Origin: Phoronis australis | Lineage: Eukaryota; Phoronida; Phoronidae | Reading direction: 5' to 3' | DNA length: 61,385 nt | NCBI GenBank assembly: GCA_002633005.1 | Contig: NMRA01000083.1 | Coordinates: 1-61,385 of the forward strand | Shown: piece after piece, positions 10,712-21,685 of the stretch | Layout of the letters: each line of letters starts with the position of its first letter | Numbering within the stretch: the first letter of the stretch is position 1 | Notes under the pieces: generated by a model | Database searches by the model: none | Told to the model about the DNA's origin: nothing | Seen by the model: only the letters and a program-made list of their open reading frames with translations | Position numbers and translations under genes: made by a program

Positions 10712-11997
10712 AGGCGAAGGCAATCTTTTTTCATGTCCCTTTTAGCAAAAATGAGGTCTGTTGATTATCCCATACATATTTTTCACTTAATTACACCTTT
10801 TCGTAATTTAATTAATTTCTCGTCCTCTACTCCGGAAGTGACGTTTTAGGAGGCAAGAATTTCGCGCCAATTTCTTTTCATACAATCAGACTGTAAGAGC
10901 TGTCAAGTCAGTTATTGTTCTACCTCGGATGTGATAAGTTCGGTCGTCGTTTGCTTTTGTTTACGAGTCAGTCAACATGCCGCACTGTTGTTGTGTACCA
11001 GGATGTAGGCCTACTCATTATAGTTTCACGCGCGCTTTGGATACCTTGCATCGCTTTCCGAAGGATGACACACTTCGCCGTACTTGGCTAACTTGTTCGT
11101 GTGAAGAACGCAGCGCTACCCGTTCACGCAACGTACAGATCATTGGCAAGCATTTTCAGCCGTCAGATTACGACAGAGATATGTACGCTGAATTGATGAA
11201 GGTCCCTGCGAAACAACGCCTGAAGAAGGGTTCCATGCCGTGGCTGTTGATTCCCGGCAGTGCCCCGTCGCTACCCCCGAGAAGAACGTTTTTGAAGCGA
11301 GAAGTCTCGCGAGCTGTGGCCACTATAAACAGTGACTGGAGGCACTTCATCTACTGTCACCCATGCCTCCGAACGTACCCCATAGCGTGCAATTCCCGGA
11401 ACTAGCAGTGATTCCCTGTGTGCTGTTGTCTCTAGCCCAGAGCCTGTAAGCAGCCCTGCAGCGATGTTGAGTTGTTGGAGTGAATACAAGGGCAGTTCGT
11501 CATCCAATGAACAGATCGGTGAGCCTAAGTTTGATTAGTTTATTGTGGACTTGTATTGGAGCTATTGAGAAGGTGCCACGTGTGTGACGAGGGAGACGCA
11601 CGGCGGGATGTAAGCAGTTTGGGTGTTCAAGTCACCATCCACTGGGAGTGTGTCGCGGGACACTCGGGCAAGTGGGACAGTTCTTCCTCTGTACGTGAGA
11701 CGATAATGAGTACACCCCAGTACGCAGCAACAGCGTGGCATGTTGACTGACTCGTAAACAAAAGCAAACGACGACTGAACTTAACACAACCGAGGTAGAA
11801 CAATGACTGACTCGACTGCTCTCATAGTCAGACTGTATGAAAAGAAATTGGAGCGAAATTGTTGCCTCCCAAAACGTCACTTCCGCAGAAGACGACGAGT
11901 AATTAATTAAATTACGAAAAGCTTTAAATAAGTGAAAAAAATATGTCTGGGATAATCAACGAACCCTATTTTTGCAAAAAAAAGGTTGCCTTCGCCT
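10712..11997 (+). mobile_element. THAP foldback transposon, copy 2
   Basis: The element is flanked by TTAA (10708-10711 and 11998-12001) and begins and ends with AGGCGAAGGCAA in inverted orientation. The arms are not short terminal repeats: about 290 bp at each end are inverted copies of each other and contain the leader and the first codons of the THAP gene (ATG at 10977 on plus, 11739-11741 on minus). Between them are a nearly complete THAP domain and a CxxC...CxxGH zinc segment (11570-11690). TTAA target, AGG termini and THAP fit Kolobok. Confidence 0.85.
10977..11405 (+). pseudogene. THAP-domain transposase N-terminus, defective
   Basis: The 142-codon frame starts MPHCCCVPGC and continues with HRFPKDDTLRRTW and GKHFQPSDY, a THAP zinc DNA-binding domain that would bind the transposon ends. 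The ligand Cys of the C-x2-H box is replaced by Ile (IIGKHF), whereas the copy at 17-543 still has Cys. The tail SMPWLLIPG matches the end of THAP domains. After about residue 95 the frame loses meaning. The related zinc segment reappears in another frame at 11556-11750 (RRCHVC ... CVAGHSGKW). No catalytic core is present, so the copy cannot transpose itself. Confidence 0.75.
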
Positions 11998-13570
11998 TTA
12001 ACGTCTACACGGCAGATCTTATACAAGCAGCAAGTGTAGGTGGAGCTTCACCATACAGCTATGTTGATGACTTGATAGTCGCCAATGAGGCGAACACTCC
12101 AAGTCATGCCGTGGAGGGCCTGCAATCAGCAAGTGATGGTGTGGCCGATTGGACCGAAGACAACAAGATGTCCATCCAACCAGATAAAGGGGAATGGATG
12201 TTAGCCTGACGAGGTTATTTCAACCCAAACATGTTCACCCTGGGATATATGTGAGCCTTGATACCTCAAGTCCCTGAAGTTACCTATCTAGGAATTAAGA
12301 TGGATCGAAGAATGACGATGAACTCCCATGTCGAATTCCTAGCTGAGAAAGGTGCCAAGAGCCTGTCACTGTTGAGATAGATATGAAGCAGCCCAGCAGA
12401 TCCAACAAAAGAGCCTGGTGCAGCTCATGAATGCAACTGTCGGCGCAAGAACTGAGTATGGGCTCCATCTGTGCCTATGTGCCTCCCAACAGTCAATGAC
12501 CAAACTACAGAGGATTCAAAACCAGGCCATGAGGATAGTAACCAAGGCAGCTAGACCCACTCCGGCAGACAGTCTCCAATACTGGTTAGGTATCAATAGC
12601 ATCCGTACTAAACGGAAGACACTAGCAGCCCAAGCATTTCTAAAGGCAGCTACAACCAACTCTCATCCTCTGTACCTGGACTTGAGAGAGCATAGTGATG
12701 AGCACACTGCACAGAAGCTGAAAACTGTTCAATCATGGGTTATCGGAGCTAGGGAGCTTGTCGAAGAGGTATGTCCAGTGGACAACATCAACACCATAGA
12801 GTGGTCAAAAGCCACAAACTTTGTCATCAACACCATGGAGATTGGAGGCCGTCATTGGCGGGAAAGAGCTGACTGTATCAACCAAGCTACTGTATTGGAA
12901 TGGCTTGAAGAACAATCTCCCACAATCATTGTTCCAACGGACGGCTCACTAAGAGATGACACTACGGCTTGGGCAGCAGTAACTTGGACTCGCGAGGGTC
13001 AACGCCTCTTGGAATGGTCAACAGCACGGGTTGGAAAATCCTCGTCTTCTAGAGCTGAATGTGAAGCATATGAAAACGCCCTAGTCTGGCTCTCACGGAA
13101 CACAACACCTGCAGACAGATCATTTCTACTTACAGACTCCCTCAGCCTCATTAGCAGGCTAAAAACTGGTCATGTGAAAGATTCCTGGATCCCTCTGTTC
13201 AGCTTTATTAATGGTCTCTTCACCAGTGTTTATATACCAGCACACTGTGGCATCTCATTCAATGTCAAGACCGGTGAGCTTGCAGGCATCGCAGAACCGA
13301 TTGCCGACCTGCTCCTCACACCAGCAGATGTAATCTCCAGAGTGCGTGAATCGCTTACAGATGCCAAGATTGTACAACAGCAGGAGAGATGGGCAACAAA
13401 GCGCCTCATAGAGCGAGGATGGCAATACGGAGATGCAGCAAAAACTCGTATCAGGGGAAAAGATCGAAGAGTGTGCAACCAACACGAACTTGGTTTCATC
13501 TCCAAATTTACATTGCGTGCGATAGTGGAAGGAGGAGGGCCGGAGACTCTCCCGGTGCCTTTCCTCTGAC

Positions 13571-16428
13571 GTCACCACAGAAACAGAAACAGAAACAGAG
13601 ACATCGTTCTCAAGCATGCATGCGCCATTGTTTCCTCGATGGAAACGTTTTGCCAAATTTCGTGGAATTTCACCAAAGAAATCTAGTCATAGAAACTGTC
13701 ACCAGGGAACCAGCAGTAGTCGAAGTATCTAAAATATTGACGTCGACTGATTCGATCACCGCAGAAACATGTTTGCAAAAATTAGTGAAGCCCTTTTATG
13801 AGGTCTATGAGATAGAGCTGCATACTGTCCGTAGTCAGGTTCTGTAAAATACGCGATGGTATGTCTTTTCTACCGGCTGTTGCTTAGAAACAAACAAAAT
13901 GCCCATTTTTATTTTCTTAGAGCAAACTGATGAAAAATATTATTGGAAATCACCAGCACTCCGCAAACTGGCCCCCAGAACACCTCAAAAATGGCTAAAA
14001 ACCAAATACACAAAATTGGGCAAAATTTACCAAATTTTGACACTCCAGTGAAGGTTAACGGAAACCTCTTTGAAAATTCAAAGACTGTCTTCTGATTGAG
14101 AGGTTCAATCTTTACATAAACATTATAAAAAGTTTACTTTCCTGTTCTTTTAAGCCGTTTTAAAACAACTTCACTAAGTGAACCTTTTTGAGCCAAAAAT
14201 GAGTTATTTTAGGCGAAAATATTCATGATGCTCTTCCTTAAAAAATAGTGGCCTAAAACTTTCAAATAAGCATTTTGAACATATCCAACCAGGATATATG
14301 AACACACAGTTTTTTGTTCTAAATCTGAGTCGGTGACCCTAGAGTCGACCTTCTGATGCTCTCGTGGAATGACAGTTAATACTTTGGAATTAAAATCTTC
14401 AGAGTTACGGCCCTTCGGAGTAATTACTTGACTACTCTAGTAAAGAAAAATCCAAGTGGTATTAGATGCGTTTTCATGCATGGTGGCGTTAAAATAACGT
14501 AGTGATTCAAAAAAGAGTACTGGTGACAAACGAAAACGCATACAATATTCAGTTCTGCGACACGTGTTACGAATCAAATTCAATTTGTTGTGGTGATTGG
14601 TTGGCTGGCTATTTCAAAAGAGTTTGATTGCAAGTTTCTTGCACTTATTGATTTCGAGTGACATTTATTTGTCAAGAATATTAACAAAACAGCTACAATT
14701 GCTAAATACATTATCGCCTTATAGCAGCGGTATGAATATGTTTTCTTCTACCGGGGTTAAAAATAAATTAATCTCTGTTGCTTCGGTTTTAATTCCTCTA
14801 CTTTAAGTTTCGTTTTTCGTTAACATTAGATTAGGTATGAAATATACATGCGAAATATTCAATAGCTGCAAAAGTAAGATAGCTAAATGTACAGTCGAAG
14901 CACACCTGACGATAAAAATAAAAGTATGCGACTGCTTAACGTTCATAGCAATACCTTCAATACAGGCACGGGGATACAAAGATGCTAAGCTACATAGGGG
15001 CACAGGGTAGCATTACATATAGCTTATGATGCTATGACGTAACACTATCAGCCATATGTATTGTCGTCCTGGGCCGTCTGCACCAGGCAACTTCAGACAC
15101 AACTGCTTAATAAACAGGCGGATATAATGTGCCACATGTTGATGCCCGGCGTTAATTATTCAGTGATGTGTCTTTGTATTGTAAATTCCCTGCATATTCA
15201 GCATTTTATTTTTACATGTCGTTATAACCAGCTGTTGAGTGTACAATTTGGACTACTTGTTTCTGAAAGCCGGGGCGTTCTTTCCGAAAATCATGAAAAT
15301 GAATTCTTTAAATACTACGCGCCGAAATTTTTGTACTCAATGCAGGGTAAAGAATTATCATCAAATAAATATTAAATGTTTGTCACTTTATCCCCGTGGG
15401 TGGGTGGGCACATGTAGTTACCGACCGGTGCTCATAGCTTTCGGTGCGATGATAGACTGAAAACTGGTTTGAGTGATCACTTTATTTATCTCGACCGTCT
15501 ACTCAAAAAAATGTCCAACGTAATGTCTGTTTTATGATCCAGCCGGTGCTGCGAAGTACACTCCCAGCTACTGTTACACTCAATAACCTGCTGCCTCTAC
15601 AGCTGGCCTTTTATTGACTGCTGATTTTGGAACTGCTACTCAACTGTAACTTTAAATCGACTCAACTTCAGCCGACTTTAACTGACTTTCAACCAACTGT
15701 CACTAACCCTTGCCTCGGTATTTATAATCTCGTAGAAAGTTCTGGACCTTTTCACCAATTCAAGCACATTATGTTGTTATCATTGTAAATTGTTATGAGC
15801 ACTGCTCTGTATTGCACGTTTTTCGTTAAAATGACTTGTAAGCCCATGTGGGAGCCGGATTCATTTGCACTGGTCACTGACGTAGTAAAAAAACAATCAT
15901 TCATATATAGGAGACCGTTCCATTGACTCACACTGCCATTGTTTCAGCAAAATGTTTTCGCGAGGTTTTACACCGCCGGGAAGATTACCAATGCACAGCT
16001 GGTGCTAATATGCTATACAGCCTGTAGGTCTCGCATAATTGGATGCGTTCAACGTGGTTTTGGGTTTTCAGTTTTGTGCATTAGGAAGCGTTTTGCCTTA
16101 TCATGCAAGCAATGATTCGCGTCAAGTGAATAGCAATGCCTACGACACGCCTGAGGTAGAATCACAAAAATAGTCTTCAGATACGAAGTATTTTGTCCTT
16201 GACAACCCAAAATCTACAAGTATGTCTCCTCATAGTCTTGTCAGTTTTCGTTTCAGTTGAGCAATCTTTCTTTCTTGCTACTTAACAAAACAAAAAGCCC
16301 GTAGGTATCGCGGAAGGGAAAAAGTGCGTGATGTTCTGCAGTTTTCCCAGCTTTATCAGTTTCAATGCTGATTTATGAATCACAGCCCAGATTACAAATT
16401 TACGCATACTTAGAATCGCCTTAGTTTT
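13571..16428. other. Unannotated intergenic stretch
   Basis: A short run of CAGAAA repeats (13578-13600) follows the LINE. The open frames 13617-13847 and 15061-15375 have no domain I recognise and no splice or promoter support. I see nothing else. Confidence 0.5.
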
Positions 16429-16529
16429 TGTAATAATGTACGCAATTTGTATACATATACATATATACTCAAATAATTGTAATAATGTACGCAATTTATA
16501 TACATATATACTCGAATAATTGTAATAAT
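16429..16529. repeat. 49-bp tandem duplication
   Basis: TGTAATAATGTACGCAATTT starts at 16429 and again at 16478, each followed by a TATACATATA run. A third partial start lies at 16521. Confidence 0.75.
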
Positions 16530-17719
16530 CACGTAAGTATTCCACAAGACACAGTCGAATTCGAAAACAGTTACACTTTTTATTTCGAGAGTGGTGTAGG
16601 GAAATTGAAGGATATAACCATAGATTAATAAAAACTCCGACATGTGTCAGGATTTTTCCTGCAACGGGCGCTATTGTCCTACGGGCTTTCTGCGCGCCAC
16701 CTGTGAACAGCTGCGGTCGAGTTATCATGCCGCATGCAGATGTCAATGCATAGTATATAAATAATAGAACTTAACATTTTTAGTTTTCTAAATTCAGTTG
16801 CTTCTCTAGTACGCATGTTATCGCTAGACTGCCTCGATCGGAACGAGCGCAATTGAAAAGCACCATAAGTTGAGCAGCTTGTAATGCAACAAAGAAAATA
16901 ATTTAAAGCTGAGAAAGCACAAATACGAAGGGTTTTGGTTGACATGTTTGCTGGAATGTGGAAATGTAGCATGGAAAAAATACAAAGTAACTCTTAGCGT
17001 GACCTATCGTCAGGTTATGGGCTGTTTGGTTTATTTGCTTCGATAACTAAAAATACTTCAACTGTAGCTCGTTTAAATAAGAAATTATCTTAGCATTCGT
17101 AATATATACAAGTTAACTTTGGCACTCCAAGGGCAGGAGTGAGTTATGAGTTATGTTTGTTTACGTTCAACAGATAATGAACAAATCTAACACCGCTATC
17201 GTGGCATGCCTTTGAGAATATCGGTTTGTTAATTATTTCAATTAATGAATTGCACCACGGTGACTGACCTGTAATCGAGCTGTTATGCTTCCGAATGACC
17301 TTAAGAAAACTCAAAACTGCAAAAGACTTCTTTACAACAAGTTATCTGTTGTTTGGAAGACAAGATTACCAAAAGCATTTTCTCCAAAGTAAAACAATTT
17401 TAAACAATATTCATGCATTGAATTCAGTAAGAGGTTATACCAGAAACACGACTTTCTAATGTTGGTTGTAATGCGTGTCCAGGTGAACTACATTGTTTTA
17501 ACAAATGAGGCAACGTGGACCATTTTGAAAAACGGATGTCACTATAATCCTGTGTCATTACATTTCTATTCCAATTTTATCGCACTTCCCTCCCCATTTA
17601 ATGTTGTGAAAAGACCCTCAAGATTTTTAACAAAGCCTGAAATAGAGGAAGATTTAGCAACAATGACCCTTCCCAAATGCACGCGCCAATCCAAATACAG
17701 CTGTACTCTGTTTTATTGA
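16530..17719. other. Unannotated AT-rich stretch
   Basis: Small open frames on both strands show no recognisable domain. No clear repeat or regulatory signal was seen. Confidence 0.5.
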
Positions 17720-19215
17720 TTTATTGGTTCAACATGAGAACCTGGAAAACTGGTCCAAGAAATCTGAAGATTTTTAACGACCTTTCTAATACATCAAGCA
17801 ATATACTTGTATCATCAGCATACTGAACAATTTCGTCCTCATTATTGCTAACATAAAGACCTTTCACTTTATCGGGTTTTTTTCTCAACAAAATTTGGAT
17901 AGGTAGCAAAAAGGCAAGGAGATATGGGGTCATCTTAATAACACTAATGTAATAGTGAGGAAAATAGAGACGAAATTCCATAATTAGATCTCACATGTAT
18001 TTGACCCGACATTCAAAATTTCCACACACCTTTCAACATGCTTACCGAAATTAAAGCATCTCATCCTATATATGATTTTCCGAGATAAACTGTCAAAAGC
18101 TTTTTCAAAATCTACCAACATCAGAAGGCCGGATATACTTTATTCTTGAGTGAAGTGTAACACGTCATATATTGATCTTCGCTAATATATGTCTGCCAGC
18201 AAGTAAGATTTTCATGTATCAAATCACGAACAACCCTTTTAAAGGCGAAGGCAACCTTTTTTCATGTCATTTTTAGCAAAAATAACGTTTGTTGATTATT
18301 CCAGACACATTTTTCAGTTAATTACAGCTTTTTGGTACTCTAACAATTACTCGCCCTCTACTCCGGAAGTGACGTTTTGGGAGGAAAGAATTTCGCGCCA
18401 ATTTATTTTTATACAGTCTGACTGTGAGAGTTGCCGAGTTAGTAGTTGTTCTATCTCGGTTGTGATAAGTTCGGTCGTCGTTGCTTTTGTTTACGAGTCA
18501 GTCAACATGCCACATTATTGCTGCGTACCGGGATGTACTCATTATCGTCTCACGGACAGAAGAACAACTGTCCCACTTGCCCGATTGTCCCGCGACACCG
18601 GACTCCCACAGGATAGTGACCTGAGCACACAAACTGCTTACATCCCGCCGTGTGACTCCCTTGCCACACATCTGGCACCTTCTAAATAGCCCCAATACTT
18701 TAGACATATCCAAAGTAAACTTTTCAAAGTTTGGCTCACCGATCTGTTCATTGAACGACGAATTGTCCTGTTCACTGGATGTAAAACTGAGCCTATATTC
18801 ACTCCCACTACTCAACATCGCAGCAGAGCTGCTTACAGGCTCTAAGCGATCATGAGAACATTCCGGTATGCAGCAACAGTGTGGCATGTTGAATGACTCG
18901 TTAACAACAGCAAAAGACGACCGAACTTAAAACAATCGAGGTAAAACAATGACTGACTCGACAGCTCTCATAGTCAGCCTATATAAAAAGAAATTGATGC
19001 AAAATTCTTGCCTCCCAAAACGTCACCTCCCGAGTAGAGAACGAATAATTAATTAGATAACGAAAAGCTATCATTAAGTGAAAAATATGTCTGGGATTAT
19101 CAACGAACCTTATTTTTGCTAAAAATGGCATAAAAAGGTTGCCTTCGCCTTTAAGTTTTTCGGTGATAGGGTCCGATAAAATCCTAAAGCTAATTTTTAA
19201 GTATTGTAAATTGGC
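17720..19215 (-). mobile_element. LINE reverse transcriptase fragment, split by THAP copy 3
   Basis: Reading on the minus strand, 19215-19151 gives EKLK at the insertion site, continuing at 18242 with RVVRDLIHEN, an early RT motif. Further on are LMLVDFEKAFDS (near 18110) and, after a frameshift, VQYADDTSILLD (near 17830), the catalytic box of L1/Tx1-style RTs. An in-frame stop and frameshifts show it is dead. The interrupting element occupies 18243-19150 and its TTAA falls within the Leu-Lys codons. Both outer ends are approximate. Confidence 0.75.
18243..19150 (-). mobile_element. THAP foldback transposon, copy 3
   Basis: TTAA flanks lie at 18239-18242 and 19151-19154, with terminal AGGCGAAGGCAAC and inverted arms of about 280 bp. 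The inside reads on the minus strand, opposite to copy 2. The frame 18887-18498 starts with the first THAP codons (MPHCCCIPEC), lacks the rest of the THAP domain, and continues through an acidic linker to RRCQMCGKG and the WESGVAGQSGKW zinc segment before entering the other arm. The plus-strand arm carries its own THAP start at 18507. It is therefore an internal-deletion derivative of the same family as copy 2. Confidence 0.85.
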
Positions 19216-20699
19216 CCCCAGTTCTTCAAAAGTTCTTTTTAGACAACTACTTCATCGCACCCTGTAATTGGGTAGATGACAAACTTCTTTTTTCAAAACT
19301 ACAAATGAAACCGAAATATGAGCCTAAAACTGCACTGACATTTACAATGAACAACACGGCCTGCTTCTTCTAAATACCCATTAATTTATTTCACCCAGAC
19401 ACATGTGCAATAAATTATTGGGCATTTTTGGAATTTGGAATCGGATGATCGCTCAACATATCGTCCAAGATAATTTTACCCAATGTATAATCTTAAGATG
19501 AATGCAAACAGATGTAAAAGTTCACTTTTATCCAAAATTCCATGTTGAGTTACTCATCATTGTCATCAGCTATAATTTGGTAATTATTTATTGGTTATAA
19601 TTATTTATCTTTAAACCACTTCTACCCATCTTGCAATACTTCTAACACTGTTACCCAAATATACGTCGAATCCATTTGAAAACGAGAAGGTGGCGTCATT
19701 TCTCTAATAAAGAGCTATTTGCTAAGTTTTATGAAAATCCCGTTATTAAAGGAACTCCTATCGGAGATATAGATGTAAAGTCGAGTAGTCCTTGTGGTCA
19801 TGTGGAGAACAGTCGTATTAGTCAGGATCCATATTAACCATTTCATCTTGCAATAACGTAGGGCCTCTGGAAGAGGGGGTACTGTGGGGGGGGGGCTATC
19901 GAAAGTAAAACATATCGAAACATGAAGAAGAGAGAAAATTCAAGAGAATATTTGTCCACGAATTCCTCCAACGTCTCCCGGGAAACCCAACGGGTTTCAT
20001 CCAAATTTCATTATCAATAGTACGCTGGTTGTCTGAATGATTCTATCACTAGGTTAGTCGTCAGGGTAGTTTCTGCTCCCGATCAGATTATATCTCATTA
20101 GACAAATCCTACGCTAAATGTACACAAGTGGGCGATAAAACGTGCACTGTTTACCCCACTGTTTTTAAAATTGAAAAGTAACAGCCAAGTAAATAACAGC
20201 TTCCTTTAATTTTTTAAAATCGATTCATTATTAGAAATTCTGTTTCTTCAGCATCGCTGTTAACACACGAGCATTAGTTTTTGAATAGATGAGGCCGACG
20301 AGTTAGTCACACTCTTGCTTAGGATCGCTTACGGGTAACAACACCTCAACTGTTAGCGTACTAGGAGTTACCTCATGTAAATTGAAAGCTTAAAAGCCTC
20401 TAAGCTGTACTTTACATTTTCTTTTTGATACATAAAAACCGATGGAAACCATAAAATCTGAATGGAGGAGTAAAATTTAGACCATGTGGGTTTTTAAATT
20501 TTCAAAATTGGTCAAGTAAACGCGATTTTGTCAACAAAAACCCAAGCCTTGAGCTGTTTATCCTAGCACGGTTTATCAGCTAATTATACTGCATCACTAA
20601 CTCACAATAGAAAAAAATGGGGACAAAACCGGCTGTGATGATGGAACTCAGTTGAAAGGGCATGTTCACCATATTCGGAATAGAAGATGGTTTTCTTTT
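19216..20699. other. Mostly unannotated; holds a CTCF-repeat relic
   Basis: Positions 19655-19790 resemble one monomer of the 33 kb and 45 kb repeats (CGTCGAATCCATTTGAAAAC, then TTTTATGAAAATCC), but the CCACTAGG core is lost. The rest shows nothing I can support. Confidence 0.45.
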
Positions 20700-20985
20700 T
20701 CAGCTGAGTAACAGTGCTATAACTAGAGGAATTCTCTTAATGAAAATGTACTCACGATGTCCACACTGTGTTACCTGATGAAAAAACGACTTCGTAAACT
20801 TGTCACCTCCGGTTACTTCAAACTGGAAAAGAGTTCCGTTGATTCAAACTGTAAAGTTGTTCCGTTGCTTGCGATCTTTAGTTGCGTAAAATAAATCGGT
20901 TTTAGGTAGGAGCGCCCACCACCATCTGCAATTAATTACCACGAATGTGACATTAGCATGCTGCGTTCTCTAGGTTGCATAACAC
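20700..20985. repeat. Dispersed repeat, copy A (pairs with 53455-53735)
   Basis: Shared blocks include GATGAAAAAACGACTTCGTAA, GTCACCT.CGGTTA, TTCCGTTG.TTCAAAC and AGGTTGCATAAC, in the same order and orientation as at 53455-53735. No open frame is conserved between them, so this is an old dispersed repeat or a segmental duplicate. Confidence 0.65.
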
Positions 20986-21685
20986 TCTGGCGTCAGACCT
21001 AAGCTGGCAACGTGGTTATTCGAGAACACTTCGCACTTGTAAAATGGAGCATTGGAGAGCATAATGTACTGTCGGTCTTATTTTCTTCCGGCGAACATGT
21101 TTGATCATTCGCTATAAATGTAGAATGTGCTTTACTGGCCAATTCACCAAGTCCAAACATAGATGAATCTAAAAGCAACAGGTAGTTACTAGGAGAATAA
21201 GGCACAGGCGCAAGAGCAAAGCACAGACGGGGGCTCGATCTCTTTATTTCTGAACCGTCGATTTAAAAATAGCTCAAAGTAATTTTCTCATTTAGTTGCA
21301 AAACTAGTTAACAAAAAAGACAACTGCACAGGGCATTCTTTAAACGCACTCACCCGTGGCCCTGGCTCTATGCCGGGAATATGCTGGCCTCTGATATCTT
21401 TTCAGCTCCAGTCTTAACGCTACTTTCGACAACCTATCAAACTACTTATTAGGAGTTTTTCCACGAGACATCTTTGGGTGTTAAAACATGTTACAGTGAC
21501 TTTTGGTTTCGAATTCTGAGTGTTTGTTGTGAAATTATAAAAGAAAAATTTAGTCCCTACTAACAGGTGTGTTTGAGTAATCTAGGAAAAACTATTGCGT
21601 AGCTAATTGTGCACGTGCATGTGTACAAGTAATTTGTGTTTGTGTGTGTGGGGGGTATGCTTGTGTGTGCTTGTGCATACATGTA
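20986..21685. other. Unannotated; GT-rich run at its right end
   Basis: A TG-rich purine/pyrimidine run (about 21605-21682) abuts the mariner element. The 69-codon minus frame 21205-20999 has no recognisable domain. Confidence 0.45.

Larger units (their letters stand above)
10540..13570 (+). mobile_element. LINE with RNase H, split by a THAP foldback element
   Basis: The segments 10540-10711 and 11998-13570 belong to one non-LTR retrotransposon. The left part holds the RT motif SSGLPQVFPLS. The right part holds the catalytic YVDD (near 12060) and, after frameshifts between 12209 and 12418, the thumb and an RNase H domain. The 12418-13569 frame shows RNase H residues in DGSLRDD, RAECEAYENAL and LLTDSLS. 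The last motif reads PAHCGISFNVKTGELAG, where the usual final Asp is Gly. The insert at 10712-11997 separates codons that read on in frame once one TTAA is removed. The 5' end is missing. Confidence 0.85.

Noticed and set aside
10712-11997. Classification of the THAP elements as P elements
   Set aside because: P elements make 8-bp duplications; here the empty site shows a TTAA duplication and AGG termini, which fit Kolobok better.
13389-13847. 152-codon frame overlapping the LINE end
   Set aside because: Its first half is a shadow of the RNase H frame; the second half has no recognised domain.
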